Source of the DNA: Sphingomonas sp. Root241
Lineage (GTDB): Bacteria > Pseudomonadota > Alphaproteobacteria > Sphingomonadales > Sphingomonadaceae
Assembly (NCBI RefSeq): GCF_001428865.1
Contig: NZ_LMIV01000001.1
Coordinates: forward strand, 615,776 to 679,775
DNA: 64,000 bases
Direction: 5' to 3'
Shown here: positions 39,622 through 49,180 of the stretch, piece by piece
How positions within the stretch are numbered: the first letter of the stretch is position 1
Layout of the letters: the number at the start of each line of letters is the position of its first letter
Position numbers and translations under genes: made by a program
The notes under the pieces: model-generated
Database searches by the model: none
The model's input: only the letters and a program-made list of their open reading frames with translations
What the model was told of the DNA's origin: nothing

Positions 39622-40578
39622 ATGCCGACCCGTGTGTTCCTGACTGTCGATACCGAGCTGATGTGGCGCCACCACGTCGCCGGGCTGGATGCTGCGACGA
39701 TCGTCCAGCGCTCGCTCGAACCGGCGGAGGTGGGAGTGGGCTGGCAGCTCGGGCAGCTGGCCGAACACGACCTCAAGGCCTGCTTCTTCGTCGATCCGAT
39801 GCCGGCGCTCGTTTATGGGCTCGAGCCGATCAAGCGGGTGGTGGGCTCGATCCTGGAGGCGGGGCAGGAGGTGCAGCTGCACCTTCATCCCAACTGGACC
39901 GGCGCGCATGCCGGTGATCGCGGCGCCACTTACGGGCCGTTCGAGCTGATCGACTATAGCCTCGCCGAGCAAGTCGAGCTTATTTCGGGCGCGGCGGACA
40001 TGCTCGCGGCGGCGGGCGCGCCCGATCCGATCGCCTTCCGATCCGGCTCCTATTCGGCGAGCGACGATACGCTGGCGGCGTTGGCGCGGCTCGATTTCAG
40101 CTATGATTCGAGCCACAACGGCTCCGAGCATCCGTGGCCGAGCGCGATCGGGCTCGAACCGCGCCAGATCGCCCCGGTCCTGCATCGCGGCGTGATCGAA
40201 GTGCCGGTGACCTTGATCGAGGACCAGAAGGGGCATCTCCGCCATTTCCAGATCTGCGCGCTGTCGGCCGCCGAGATGAAGGCCGCGCTCGACCATGCGG
40301 TGCGCGAGGATCATGCCGCAGTGACCGTGGTGAGCCATGGCTTTGAACTCGCCAACCGCGCCGGCACGCGGGCGAATGCCGTGCACGTGCGGCGCTTCGA
40401 GGCGCTCTGCCGGATGCTCGCGGAACGGCGCGGCGCGCTGGAGACCACGCATTTCGCCGATCGGCCGAAGATGGCGCTGGGGCGGGCCGACAGGCCGCTC
40501 GCGCCGAGCGTGCTGCGGACGCGGCTGCGCCAGGCCGAGCAGCTTTGGTCGAATTGGGTCGAGGAGCGCGCGGCGTGA
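39622..40578 (+). CDS. Polysaccharide deacetylase family protein
   Basis: A 318-residue NodB-type fold: VFLTVDTELMWRHH, then a His-x-His metal motif (QLHLHPNWTG) and AFRSGSYSAS as the third motif. The DTELMW and HLHPNW forms are those of a distinct subgroup linked to polysaccharide loci, so the substrate may be a cell-surface polymer. I use ATG 39622, which has GGAGG 8 bases upstream. The stop overlaps the next gene's GTG (GTGA), implying coupling. Confidence 0.85.
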   Translation: MPTRVFLTVDTELMWRHHVAGLDAATIVQRSLEPAEVGVGWQLGQLAEHDLKACFFVDPMPALVYGLEPIKRVVGSILEAGQEVQLHLHPNWTGAHAGDRGATYGPFELIDYSLAEQVELISGAADMLAAAGAPDPIAFRSGSYSASDDTLAALARLDFSYDSSHNGSEHPWPSAIGLEPRQIAPVLHRGVIEVPVTLIEDQKGHLRHFQICALSAAEMKAALDHAVREDHAAVTVVSHGFELANRAGTRANAVHVRRFEALCRMLAERRGALETTHFADRPKMALGRADRPLAPSVLRTRLRQAEQLWSNWVEERAA

Positions 40579-41516
40579 ACGCGATGCAGGACGTGCGCGC
40601 CGAGGCGCAGCCGGTGCGGCTCAAGTTCGAGATCGGCGCGCGGACATTGCTGAGCGTGCGGCGATCGCTGGTTCGGGTGCCGCTCACGCTGGCGGAGGCG
40701 CGGAGCGGGCCGGCCCCGGTGCTCCCGTCGCTCGATCGCGCTGCCGATGGGTATATTGTGACTTCGCTGCCCGAAGACCAGATGGCGGCGCTCGCCGCCG
40801 GGGCCGGCGGCATGCTGCCGTTCGTCCGCCAGCGTTACACGCGCTATTATCTCGATTTCGCCGGGACCTATGACGGCTGGTTCGCCGGCCTGTCGTCCAA
40901 CGCACGACAGGGATTGCGGCGCAAGGCGAAGAAGATCGCTGCGGCGTCGGGCGGCACGCTCGATGTGCGGCGCTTCCGCACGGCGGAGGAACTGGCGGCC
41001 TTCCATCCCGTGGCGCGGGCGATCTCGGCGACGACCTATCAGGAGCGGCTGCTGGGATCGGGGCTTCCCGAAGGGGCGGATTTTCTGCGCTCGATGGCGG
41101 CGCTTGCCGCGGCCGATCAGGTGCGCGCGTGGCTGCTCAACATTGCGGGCGAGCCGGCGGCGTATCTCTATTGTCCGATCCACGGCGATACGGTGATCTA
41201 TGCCTATGTCGGGCACGATCCGAAGTTCAACGACTGGTCGCCGGGCGCCGTGCTCCAGCTCGAGGCGATGCAGGATCTGTTCGGCGAGGCGCGCTTCGCG
41301 GCGTTCGATTTCACCGAAGGCGAGGGACAGCACAAGCGCCAGTTCGCGACCGGCGGCGTGGAATGCGTCGACCTGCTGCTGCTGCGGCCGACTCTGGCGA
41401 ACCGGGCGGTGATGTCGGCGCTGGGGGGATTCAATTCCAGCGTGGCTGGGGCCAAGCGGCTGGTGCAGGGCGCTGGGCTTGGAGGATTCGCGAAGAGGTT
41501 GCGGCGGGGCGGTTAG
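40575..41516 (+). CDS. FemAB/BioF2-like acyltransferase
   Basis: A 313-residue GNAT-superfamily protein with GLRRKAKKIAAASGG at about 112-126, then AWLLNIAGEPAAYLYCPIHG and VIYAYVGHDPKFNDWSPGAV, giving the GNAT strand-loop-helix pattern. The closing FDFTEGEGQHKRQFATGG is a feature of FemAB/BioF2-like proteins in polysaccharide loci. Start is the GTG at 40575 with GAGGAG upstream, overlapping the deacetylase stop. The pair probably modifies one surface polymer. ATG 40584 is an alternative start. Confidence 0.82.
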   Translation: MNAMQDVRAEAQPVRLKFEIGARTLLSVRRSLVRVPLTLAEARSGPAPVLPSLDRAADGYIVTSLPEDQMAALAAGAGGMLPFVRQRYTRYYLDFAGTYDGWFAGLSSNARQGLRRKAKKIAAASGGTLDVRRFRTAEELAAFHPVARAISATTYQERLLGSGLPEGADFLRSMAALAAADQVRAWLLNIAGEPAAYLYCPIHGDTVIYAYVGHDPKFNDWSPGAVLQLEAMQDLFGEARFAAFDFTEGEGQHKRQFATGGVECVDLLLLRPTLANRAVMSALGGFNSSVAGAKRLVQGAGLGGFAKRLRRGG

Positions 41517-41649
41517 ATCCTCCCCGGCACGGGGAGGGGGACCGCCGCCGAAGGCGGTGGTGGAGGGGGTTCTCCCCAGCGGAATCCCTCGCGGCGCTCC
41601 CCCTCCACCATGCTTCGCATGGTCCCCCTCCCCGTTCCGGGGAGGATCT
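41515..41649. repeat. Long inverted repeat, family D copy 1
   Basis: Arms AGATCCTCCCCGGCACGGGG and CCCCGTTCCGGGGAGGATCT enclose about 80 bases with inner CCACCATGC/GCATGGTCC-type arms. Related copy at 59794. It lies just before recO. Confidence 0.82.
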
Positions 41650-41663
41650 AGTAGGGCATTCCC

Positions 41664-42395
41664 ATGCACCTGCGCGCCGAAGCCATTCTCCTCAGCGTCC
41701 GCACGCATGGCGAGCATGGCGCGGTGGTGCGTGCGTTGACCGAAAGCGACGGGCTGCAGCCGGGCTATGTCCGCGGGGGCCGCTCGCGCGCGCTGCGCCC
41801 GGTGCTCCAGCCCTCCAACCTCGTGCTCGGCGAATGGCGGTCGCGGACCGATGAGCAGCTGGCCGGCCTCACCGTCGAGCTGATCCACAGCCGCGCGCCC
41901 TTGTTCGGCGAGCCGCTGCCCGCCGCGGCGCTGCAATGGGCGACCGCGCTGACCGCCTCCGTGCTTCCCGACGCGCAGCCTTATCCGCGGCTCTATTCGG
42001 CGCTCGACGGCGTGCTCGCGGCGATCGAGGCGGCGCCGGCGGCGCGCGGCTGGGCCGTGGCGCTGGTGCGCTACGAGCTGCTGCTGCTCGCCGAGCTCGG
42101 CTTCGGACTCGATCTCGACCATTGTGCGGCGACCGGGCGCAACGACGATCTCGCTTTCGTCAGTCCGAAGAGCGGCGTGGCGGTCAGCCGGGTGGGCGCC
42201 GAAGGCTATGAGGCGAAACTGCTGCGGCTGCCGCCTTTCCTCACTGCCGGCGGCGCGGCGGAGTGGGACGACATCGTCGATGGGCTGCGGCTCACCGGCC
42301 ATTTCCTCCAGCGCGATCTGCTGATCGGCAAGGGCGCCGAAATCGGCACGGCGCGCGCGCGATTGGTCGACCGGCTGATGCGGGCGGTTGCCTAA
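41664..42395 (+). CDS. recO: DNA repair protein RecO
   Basis: A 243-residue RecF-pathway mediator that loads RecA on gapped DNA. An OB-fold N-terminus opens [20 protein letters not shown]; an alpha-helical C-terminal domain follows. The [20 protein letters not shown] segment is family-like. A short AGGG precedes the ATG. It lies upstream of leuB, separated by a repeat. Confidence 0.92.
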   Translation: MHLRAEAILLSVRTHGEHGAVVRALTESDGLQPGYVRGGRSRALRPVLQPSNLVLGEWRSRTDEQLAGLTVELIHSRAPLFGEPLPAAALQWATALTASVLPDAQPYPRLYSALDGVLAAIEAAPAARGWAVALVRYELLLLAELGFGLDLDHCAATGRNDDLAFVSPKSGVAVSRVGAEGYEAKLLRLPPFLTAGGAAEWDDIVDGLRLTGHFLQRDLLIGKGAEIGTARARLVDRLMRAVA

Positions 42396-42425
42396 CGCGG
42401 CAGGGGTCGGCAAAGCGGCATCGAA

Positions 42426-42561
42426 CTCCCCTCCCTGCAAGGGAGGGGCCGGGGGTGGGTGCGAGCGTCAGCGAGCCCTGCACAGGACAGGCGAGCGACA
42501 GCCGGGGCATCGAGCCCCGCCTGCCGCTACCCACCCCCAGCCCCTCCCTAGGAGGGAGGGG
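42426..42561. repeat. Long inverted repeat, family C copy 2
   Basis: Arms CTCCCCTCCCTGCAAGGGAG and its complement near 42529-42561 enclose about 65 bases. It ends 17 bases before the leuB start, whose ribosome site AGGAAGG lies just past the arm. Confidence 0.8.
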
Positions 42562-42578
42562 TGCAGGAAGGAAATTAG

Positions 42579-43631
42579 ATGCCGCTGATTGCTGTTCTGC
42601 CCGGTGACGGGATCGGGCCCGAAGTCACTAGCCAGGCGCGCCGCGTGCTCGAAGCGCTCGATCTGGGGCTGCAGTTCGAGGAGGCCCCGGTCGGCGGCGC
42701 GGCATATCTCGTGGCGGGGCGGCCGCTTCCGCCCGATACGCTGGCGCTGGCCAAGCGCGCCAACGCGATCCTCTTCGGGGCGATCGGCGATCCGCGCTTC
42801 GAGGGGCTGGAACGCCGCCTTCGCCCCGAGGCGGCGCTGCTCGGAATCCGGCGCGAGCTGGGGCTGTTCGCCAATCTTCGCCCCGCGACGCTATTCCCGG
42901 GTCTGGAGGACGCGTCGCCGCTCAAGCCCGAAATAGTCGCCAATCTCGACATCGTCATTGTCCGCGAGTTGACCGGCGACGTCTATTTCGGCGAGAAGGG
43001 CCGGCGCACTAATGTCGAGGGGCTGCGTCAGGGCTTCGACGTGATGAGCTATAACGAGGCCGAAGTGGAGCGCATCGCCCGGGTCGGCTTCGAGATGGCG
43101 AAGCGGCGCAAGCGCAAGCTGTGCTCGGTCGACAAGGCCAATGTGCTCGAGACCTCGCAGCTGTGGCGCGACGTGGTCAACGAGATGAGCACGGACTATC
43201 CCGAAATCGAACTGACCCACATGTATGTCGATAATGCCGCGATGCAGCTGGTCCGGCGCCCCACCGATTTCGACGTGATCGTCACCGGAAACCTGTTCGG
43301 CGACATCCTCTCCGATCAGGCGAGCATGTGCGCGGGCTCGATCGGGATGCTGCCCTCGGCGTCGTTGCGGGCGTGGAGCGGCGACAACGGCATGTACGAG
43401 CCGATCCACGGCAGCGCGCCCGACATCGCCGGGCAGGGCAAGGCCAATCCGTGCGCGGCGATCCTCTCGGCGGCGATGCTGCTGCGGCACAGCCTGAGCG
43501 ACGAGGCTTCGGCACAGCGCATCGAGAAGGCAGTGGGTGCGGCGCTGGCAAAGGGCGCGCGGACCGCGGATCTGGGCGGCAGCCTGAGCACGAGCGAGAT
43601 GGGCGACGCCGTGCTGCGCGAACTCGCGTGA
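42579..43631 (+). CDS. leuB: 3-Isopropylmalate dehydrogenase
   Basis: A 350-residue NAD-dependent beta-decarboxylating dehydrogenase of leucine synthesis. The start is [22 protein letters not shown]-type (here [17 protein letters not shown]) and [20 protein letters not shown] carry the metal and NAD motifs. [20 protein letters not shown] is the adenine-binding region. The stop overlaps the GTG of the next gene. Confidence 0.97.
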   Translation: MPLIAVLPGDGIGPEVTSQARRVLEALDLGLQFEEAPVGGAAYLVAGRPLPPDTLALAKRANAILFGAIGDPRFEGLERRLRPEAALLGIRRELGLFANLRPATLFPGLEDASPLKPEIVANLDIVIVRELTGDVYFGEKGRRTNVEGLRQGFDVMSYNEAEVERIARVGFEMAKRRKRKLCSVDKANVLETSQLWRDVVNEMSTDYPEIELTHMYVDNAAMQLVRRPTDFDVIVTGNLFGDILSDQASMCAGSIGMLPSASLRAWSGDNGMYEPIHGSAPDIAGQGKANPCAAILSAAMLLRHSLSDEASAQRIEKAVGAALAKGARTADLGGSLSTSEMGDAVLRELA

Positions 43632-44731
43632 TCCCCGACCTGCTCGAGCTTGCAATCGTCATCCCGACGTTCAACGAGCGGGCGAACGTGCCCGTTTTGA
43701 TCGCGAAGCTCGACCAGGCCCTCGCAGGCCGCAACTGGGAGGCAATCTTCGTCGACGACGACAGCCCCGACGGCACCGCCGCGGCGGCGCGAGAGCTGGC
43801 CCGGCTCGACAAGCGCGTGCGGGTGATCCAGCGGATCGGCCGGCGCGGGCTCTCCTCGGCGTGCATCGAGGGGATGTGCGCGACTGCCGCCCCGTTCGTC
43901 GCGGTGATCGACGGCGACTTGCAGCATGACGAGACGATCCTGCCGGCGATGCTCGATGCGCTGGAGGGGGACGACAGCCTCGAAGTGGTGGTCGGATCGC
44001 GCTTCGTCGCGGGCGGCGGCACCGGCGAATGGGATCGCGACCGCGTTGCCAAATCGGCGTTCGCGACGCGGCTTTCACGGCAAGTGCTCAAGGCCGATCT
44101 CAGCGATCCGATGAGCGGCTTCTTCATGATCCGCACGCAGATCGTCCGCGATCTGGTGCCGACCCTGTCGGGGATCGGCTTCAAGATCCTGCTCGACATC
44201 ATGACCGCGGCGCCGCGCCCGCTCAAGTTCCGCGAACTGCCCTACACCTTCCGCATCCGCACCGAAGGCGAGAGCAAGCTCGATCACGTCGTCGCGATGG
44301 AATATCTGATCGCGCTCTACGACCGGATGTTCGGCAAGGTCGTGCCGGTGCGCTTCGCGATGTTCTCGGCGATCGGGGCGCTGGGGGCGGCGGTGCATTT
44401 CGTCGTGCTCGGATTGCTGTTCCGCGGGCTCGACTGGCCGTTCGTCACGGGTACGATCGTCGCCACGATCGTCGCGATGACCTTCAATTTCTTCCTCAAC
44501 AACACGCTCACCTACCGCGAGCAACGGCTGAAGGGCGCCAGGGAGCTGATCGGCGGCTGGGTGAGCTTCTGCCTCGTCTGCGCGGTGGGTGCGGCGGCGA
44601 ATGTCGGGGTCTCGGCGTTCCTGCACAACGTCCAGCACGGCGACTGGCGGGTGTCGGCGCTGGCCGGGATCGCAGTGGCGGCGGTGTGGAATTTCGCGCT
44701 GTCGTCGCGTTTCACCTGGGGCCGCTATTAG
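43628..44731 (+). CDS. Polyprenyl-phosphate glycosyltransferase fused to a GtrA-like membrane domain
   Basis: A 367-residue protein. It joins a GT-A glycosyltransferase (DPM1/GtrB type: [30 protein letters not shown]) and a GtrA-like membrane domain from about 235 with four helices (for example [19 protein letters not shown]). Such fusions make and flip polyprenyl-P-sugar. Start is the GTG at 43628 (GTGA with leuB stop). It runs into the convergent PMT gene by 4 bases. The two likely share one glycosylation pathway. Confidence 0.9.
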   Translation: MIPDLLELAIVIPTFNERANVPVLIAKLDQALAGRNWEAIFVDDDSPDGTAAAARELARLDKRVRVIQRIGRRGLSSACIEGMCATAAPFVAVIDGDLQHDETILPAMLDALEGDDSLEVVVGSRFVAGGGTGEWDRDRVAKSAFATRLSRQVLKADLSDPMSGFFMIRTQIVRDLVPTLSGIGFKILLDIMTAAPRPLKFRELPYTFRIRTEGESKLDHVVAMEYLIALYDRMFGKVVPVRFAMFSAIGALGAAVHFVVLGLLFRGLDWPFVTGTIVATIVAMTFNFFLNNTLTYREQRLKGARELIGGWVSFCLVCAVGAAANVGVSAFLHNVQHGDWRVSALAGIAVAAVWNFALSSRFTWGRY

Positions 44732-45993
44732 GGCCAGGTCGGCAACCACATCCATTTGCGGAACCCCTGGGGGTCCGGCAGCGCCGAGGCGGCGAGGATC
44801 GGGTAGAAATAGACGAAGGCGACCAAAGCCGCGAAGACGAACCATTCCTCGCGGCCCTTGCCCCGGCCGCGGTCGAAATGGTGGAATGCCACTGCCAGCA
44901 CCAGGCACAGGAAGATGCCCGAGAGGTGGTAGTAATAATAAAAGCCGATCGATTTCGGGATCACGAGATAGATGCCGAGGCTGGCGATCCAGAGCAAGGC
45001 CACGCCGAGCGGCCTGACCGCCTTTTCGCGGAACCCCGCCCAGAGGCAGGCCAGCACGGCGAGCAATCCGCCCCACATGATCACCGGATTGCCGATCAAC
45101 AGCACGCCGCGCTGGGCGCCCTGATCCCATTCGTAGAAATACCAGATCGGGCGGATCATCAGCGGCCAGCTCCACCAGTCGGACTGGTAGGTGTGCTTCG
45201 CCAGCACCTGCGTCTGGAGCGCGTACATCTCCTGCTGGAGCGGGATCAGGCCGGCGAGCGTGAGCGGATCGCGTTCGTAGAAGAAGGCGGGGAGGAACGT
45301 CAGGAAATAAGTGACGACGCTCACCACGCCGAGGATCAGCAGCCCGAAGACGAGCCCGAGGCCGGGCCAATGGGGCGGTCTCCCGGTGCGCGCATCGCGG
45401 AGGCGGATGACGAGGAAGGCGAGGCCGGCGAGCGCGACATAGGGGATCGCAGCCCATTTGGTGCCGACCGCGAGCCCGAACAGCACCCCCGCGCCGATCC
45501 AGCGGCGGCGGACCTGCGCGGAGCTGCCCTTCATCGCCCAGAGCATCACCACCATCGCCCAGAGCAGGAACACGCCGAGGAAGATATCGAGCATCGCGGT
45601 ACGGGCCTGGACGTACACGCTCTGGTTCAATGCGGTGAGGACCGCGCCGACCAGGGCGGCGCGCATCGAGCCGAGGAGCAGCCAGAGGAATGCGAAGGCG
45701 CCGAGTACCGTCGCGGTGCCCGCGAGCGTCGTGAAGGCGCGCCAGCCGACCGGATTATCACCGAACAGCACGATTCCCGCGCCGATCAGTTCCTTTCCGA
45801 CCAACGGATGCTCGATGTTGCGCGGGCCTTCGAGAGCGAGCAGCGCCTGCGCGGCGGGGACGTAATGCACCTCGTCGAACATGATCCGGCTCGGCCGGTC
45901 GAGATGGACCGCGAAGAGCGTTTGCGCGGCGAGCCCCAGCAGCAGGGCGACGAGGTACGGACGGGTCTGGAGAGCCTTGAGGCGAGCGCGCAT
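44728..45993 (-). CDS. PMT-family glycosyltransferase (GT39-like)
   Basis: A 421-residue polytopic membrane protein of the GT-C superfamily. The catalytic loop is MFDEVHYVPAAQALL with Asp-Glu. The repeated helices include LLGLAAQTLF and LGVFLLWAMVVMLWAM, and TKWAAIPYVALAGLAF is a PMT landmark; the C-terminal helices have YYYYHLSGIF. It should move mannose from a lipid carrier to protein or polymer. ATG 45993 is one likely start; an in-frame ATG at 46014 is an alternative. Convergent with the GT2-GtrA gene. Confidence 0.88.
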   Translation of the reverse strand: MRARLKALQTRPYLVALLLGLAAQTLFAVHLDRPSRIMFDEVHYVPAAQALLALEGPRNIEHPLVGKELIGAGIVLFGDNPVGWRAFTTLAGTATVLGAFAFLWLLLGSMRAALVGAVLTALNQSVYVQARTAMLDIFLGVFLLWAMVVMLWAMKGSSAQVRRRWIGAGVLFGLAVGTKWAAIPYVALAGLAFLVIRLRDARTGRPPHWPGLGLVFGLLILGVVSVVTYFLTFLPAFFYERDPLTLAGLIPLQQEMYALQTQVLAKHTYQSDWWSWPLMIRPIWYFYEWDQGAQRGVLLIGNPVIMWGGLLAVLACLWAGFREKAVRPLGVALLWIASLGIYLVIPKSIGFYYYYHLSGIFLCLVLAVAFHHFDRGRGKGREEWFVFAALVAFVYFYPILAASALPDPQGFRKWMWLPTWP

Positions 45994-46076
45994 GCGCGGG
46001 GGATAAACGATCAATTCGTCCCCGTCATGCCGGACTTGGTTGACGCGGGGCGCTTCCGCCCGGCAAAGCGATTCCC

Positions 46077-47282
46077 ATGAAACGCCGTACTGGACAGGAC
46101 CGCAGCGTCACTCGCAACTGGAAGCCCGCAACGCAGGCGATCCGCGGCGGTACGATGCGATCGGAGTTCGGCGAGACCAGCGAGGCGCTCTTCCTCACCT
46201 CGGGCTATGCCTATGACTGCGCGGGCGATGCCGCGGCGCGATTCGCGGGCGAGCAGGAGGGCATGACCTATTCGCGCCTCCAGAACCCGACCGTGCAGAT
46301 GCTGGAAGAGCGGATCGCCTTGCTCGAAGGCGCCGAGGCCTGCCGGACGATGGCGAGCGGCATGGCGGCGATGACCGCGGCCTTGCTCTGCCAGCTCGAG
46401 CAGGGCGACCATCTGGTCGGCGGACGCGCGGCGTTCGGCTCGTGCCGCTGGCTGACCGATACCTTGCTGCCCAAGTTCGGCATCGAGACGACGATCGTCG
46501 ATGCGCGCGATCCGCAGCAGTTTCAGGATGCGATCCGGCCGAACACCAAGGTGTTCTTCTTCGAAACCCCGGCCAATCCGACGATGGACGTGGTAGATCT
46601 GGAAGCCGTATGCGGCATCGCCAGGGCCCGCGGGATCACCAGCGTGGTCGACAATGCCTTCGCCACGCCCGCGCTCCAGCGGCCACTGGAATTCGGTGCC
46701 GATGTCATCGCCTACTCGGCGACCAAGATGATGGACGGGCAGGGGCGCGTGCTGGCCGGCGCAGTGACCGGCAGCGAGAAGTTCATCAACGAGACGCTGC
46801 TCGCCTTCACGCGCAACACCGGGCCGACGCTGAGCCCGTTCAATGCCTGGGTGGTGCTGAAGGGGCTGGAGACGCTCGACCTGCGCATCCGCCGGCAGAG
46901 CGAGAATGCGCTCAAGGTGGGGCGCTTCCTCGAAAAGCGCGTGCCGAAGATCAATTTCCCGGCGCTGCCCAGCCATCCGCAGCACAATCTGTTCACCCGG
47001 CAAATGGACGATGCCGGGCCGATCTTCTCGTTCGAGGTCGAGGGGCGCAGCCAGGCGCACGGACTGCTCGACGCACTCGAACTGATCGACATCTCGAACA
47101 ATATCGGCGACTCGCGCTCGCTGATGACGCATCCTTCGTCGACCACCCACGCGGGAGTCGCCGAGGAGAAGAGGATCGAGATGGGCGTGACCGAAGGCAT
47201 GCTGCGCTTGAATGTCGGGCTCGAAGATCCCGAGGACCTGATCGTCGATCTCGATCAGGCGTTGGGGCGTGTCGGACTGTGA
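46077..47282 (+). CDS. metZ: O-succinylhomoserine sulfhydrylase
   Basis: A 401-residue Cys/Met-metabolism PLP enzyme making homocysteine from O-succinylhomoserine and sulfide. The lysine is in YSATKMMDGQGRV, and YSRLQNPTVQMLEERIALLE is the family N-terminal signature. Direct sulfhydrylation replaces trans-sulfuration here. The upstream 62 bp partly overlaps the PMT start, and no SAM riboswitch was recognised. It overlaps apaG. Confidence 0.95.
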   Translation: MKRRTGQDRSVTRNWKPATQAIRGGTMRSEFGETSEALFLTSGYAYDCAGDAAARFAGEQEGMTYSRLQNPTVQMLEERIALLEGAEACRTMASGMAAMTAALLCQLEQGDHLVGGRAAFGSCRWLTDTLLPKFGIETTIVDARDPQQFQDAIRPNTKVFFFETPANPTMDVVDLEAVCGIARARGITSVVDNAFATPALQRPLEFGADVIAYSATKMMDGQGRVLAGAVTGSEKFINETLLAFTRNTGPTLSPFNAWVVLKGLETLDLRIRRQSENALKVGRFLEKRVPKINFPALPSHPQHNLFTRQMDDAGPIFSFEVEGRSQAHGLLDALELIDISNNIGDSRSLMTHPSSTTHAGVAEEKRIEMGVTEGMLRLNVGLEDPEDLIVDLDQALGRVGL

Positions 47283-47692
47283 GCGATGCGGTGATGAAAG
47301 CGCTGTTCACCGACGAGGCCGAGACGCGCGGCATCGTCGTGCGCGTGTCGGTTTCCTATCTTCCCGAACAGTCCGAGCCGCAGCGCGGCCGCTGGTTCTG
47401 GGCCTATCATATCCGCATCGAGAATAACGGGCCTTTCACGGTGCAGTTGCTGACGCGCCATTGGGTGATCACCGATGGCCGCGGTGCGCATCATTCGGTG
47501 GAAGGCGAAGGCGTGGTCGGCGAGCAGCCGATGATCGAGCCGGGCGCGAGCTTCGATTACGTCTCGGGCTGTCCGCTCTCGACCCCGACCGGGCATATGC
47601 AGGGCAGCTATCACATGATTGGCGAGGACGGCGCGGCGTTCGACGTGGCGATCCCGAAATTCGCGTTGATGGCGCCGGCGGTGACGGGGTGA
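47279..47692 (+). CDS. apaG: ApaG-domain protein
   Basis: A 137-residue FN3-like beta-sandwich protein with VSYLPEQSEPQRGRWFWAY, LLTRHWVITD and GVVGEQPMIEPGASFDYVSG, all diagnostic of ApaG. It starts at GTG 47279 (overlapping the metZ stop) or ATG 47294. The function is uncertain; a link with Ap4A metabolism or magnesium resistance comes from E. coli genetics. Coupled to metZ. Confidence 0.95.
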   Translation: MSDAVMKALFTDEAETRGIVVRVSVSYLPEQSEPQRGRWFWAYHIRIENNGPFTVQLLTRHWVITDGRGAHHSVEGEGVVGEQPMIEPGASFDYVSGCPLSTPTGHMQGSYHMIGEDGAAFDVAIPKFALMAPAVTG

Positions 47693-47710
47693 GGACGATC
47701 ACACCGCCAT

Positions 47711-47852
47711 TCTCCCCTCCCTTTCAGGGAGGGGATCAAGGGGTGGGTCTCGGCAGACGGGGCTCGATGCCCCGTTCGGCGAGCTTCTCGCCCGGCATGG
47801 GCTCGCCTTCGGCTCGCACCCACCCCCAGCCCCTCCCTTGCAGGGAGGGGAG
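47711..47852. repeat. Long inverted repeat, family C copy 3
   Basis: Arms TCTCCCCTCCCTTTCAGGGA and CTCCCTTGCAGGGAGGGGAG (ending at 47852) enclose about 65 bases. The right arm ends 4 bases before the LysR gene's GTG and includes its ribosome site GGAGGGGAG. Confidence 0.82.
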
Positions 47853-47855
47853 CAA

Positions 47856-48647
47856 GTGAAAAGAACCCATCTGCCCCTGAACGGACTGCGCGTGCTCGAT
47901 GCGGCGGCGCGGCATCTCTCGTTCACACGCGCGGCCGACGAGTTGGCAGTCACGCCGGCTGCGGTAGGGCAGCAGATCCGCGCGCTCGAGGACACGCTGG
48001 GCGTGGTGCTGTTTCGCCGGACGACCAAGGGGCTCGAACTCACGCCCGAGGCCGAGGCGGGACTGGTCGCGCTGCGGGCGGGTTTCCTCCAGTTCGAGGA
48101 ATCGGTGCGCGCGATGCAGGCGGGGCAATCGTCCAAGTCGCTGACCATCGCCGCGCCGCGCGATCTGACCGCCAAATGGCTGATGCCCAAGCTCGCCGAT
48201 ATCGCCCGGGGCGACGGCGAACTGCGCTTCATGCTGGTGCCCGCCGACGAGGCGATCGACTTCACCGAAGCCAATCTCGATCTCGCGATCCGCTGGGGCG
48301 AGGGCCCCGGCGAACATGAGGGCGAGGCGCTGGAGAGCGACGGGATGATCACCGTCGAGCGGCCGGGCGGGGGCATGGACACGCCGATCGCCTGGGCGGG
48401 ATGCCTGGCCGAGGATGCCGGATCGCTGGTCCGCGTCGCCGATGCCGGGCTCGCGCTCGATGCCGCGGCCGAGGGGCTGGGGCGTGCGACGGTGCCCGAA
48501 CTGATCGCCCGCGCCGACCTAGCCGCTGGGCGCGTGGTCGCGGTGGGCGAGCCCAAATCGTCGCGGCTCGGCTATTGGCTGGTCGCGCCCTTGCCGCAAT
48601 GGCGGCAGAAGAAGGTGAAGTCGCTGGTCGACGCGCTGGCGGCGTGA
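47856..48647 (+). CDS. LysR-family regulator (GcvA-like)
   Basis: A 263-residue LysR protein with a winged HTH at about 8-60 (LRVLDAAARHLSFTRAADEL then TPAAVGQQIRALEDTLGVVLF). The GcvA-type HTH carries the -FTRAADELAVTPAAV- signature. Start is the GTG at 47856, because the good ribosome site GGGAGGGGAG lies right before it. The next gene overlaps its stop, so both are one transcript; its target is not evident. Confidence 0.88.
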   Translation: MKRTHLPLNGLRVLDAAARHLSFTRAADELAVTPAAVGQQIRALEDTLGVVLFRRTTKGLELTPEAEAGLVALRAGFLQFEESVRAMQAGQSSKSLTIAAPRDLTAKWLMPKLADIARGDGELRFMLVPADEAIDFTEANLDLAIRWGEGPGEHEGEALESDGMITVERPGGGMDTPIAWAGCLAEDAGSLVRVADAGLALDAAAEGLGRATVPELIARADLAAGRVVAVGEPKSSRLGYWLVAPLPQWRQKKVKSLVDALAA

Positions 48648-49180
48648 CCGCGCGGGAAACAGCGGTGCTGGAGACCGCGCGCTTGCGGATGCGACCGCGT
48701 ATTCTCGCTGACGCCGAGGCGCTGCATCCGGCCTATGCCGATGCGGAACTGATGCGCTGGTGGTCGACCGGTCCGCACGACCGGATCGAGCAGACGCGCG
48801 CGCATCTGGCGAAGGAAGCGCCGGAGTGGCGATGCTGGGCGATCACGCTGAGGGGCGACGATCGGGCGATCGGTTTCGTCGCGGCGGGCGAGAAGCGGCA
48901 GGGCAATGTCAGCGAGATCGGTTATATGCTGCTGCGCGAACATTGGGGCACCGGAATCGCCGCCGAGGCGGTCAGCGCCGTCATCGACCAGATCTTCGCC
49001 GAAGGACAGCGCCGCGTGTTTGCCGATACCGATCCGGAGAATGCGGCGTCGCGCGGGCTGCTCGAGAAGCTCGGCTTCAAGCTCGAAGGCATGCTGCGCG
49101 GCGAATGGGAGACGCATATTGGGGTGCGTGATACCGCGCTCTACGGACTGCTTCGGGACGAATGGCGTGGCGCCGCCTGA
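48644..49180 (+). CDS. GNAT-family N-acetyltransferase (RimJ/RimL-like)
   Basis: A 178-residue GNAT with LETARLRMRPRILADAEAL at the start, IGYMLLREHWGTGIAAEAV as the acetyl-CoA loop, then FADTDPENAASRGLLEKLGF. Start GTG at 48644 overlaps the LysR stop. RimJ/RimL-like enzymes modify protein N-termini or small molecules; substrate unknown. Confidence 0.88.
   Translation: MTARETAVLETARLRMRPRILADAEALHPAYADAELMRWWSTGPHDRIEQTRAHLAKEAPEWRCWAITLRGDDRAIGFVAAGEKRQGNVSEIGYMLLREHWGTGIAAEAVSAVIDQIFAEGQRRVFADTDPENAASRGLLEKLGFKLEGMLRGEWETHIGVRDTALYGLLRDEWRGAA

Noticed and set aside
34654..42440. Several long minus-strand frames opposite uvrC, the DUF3857 protein and recO
   Set aside because: Each is antisense to a gene with intact family motifs and shows the Arg/Gly/Asp-rich shadow composition.
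46015..46076. SAM-type riboswitch before metZ
   Set aside because: The gap is only 62 bp and partly overlaps the PMT start; no SAM-II core sequence was recognised.
44029..46080. 683-codon plus-strand frame across the glycosyltransferase and PMT genes
   Set aside because: Out of frame with the former and antisense to the latter; Gln/Glu/Arg-rich without domains.
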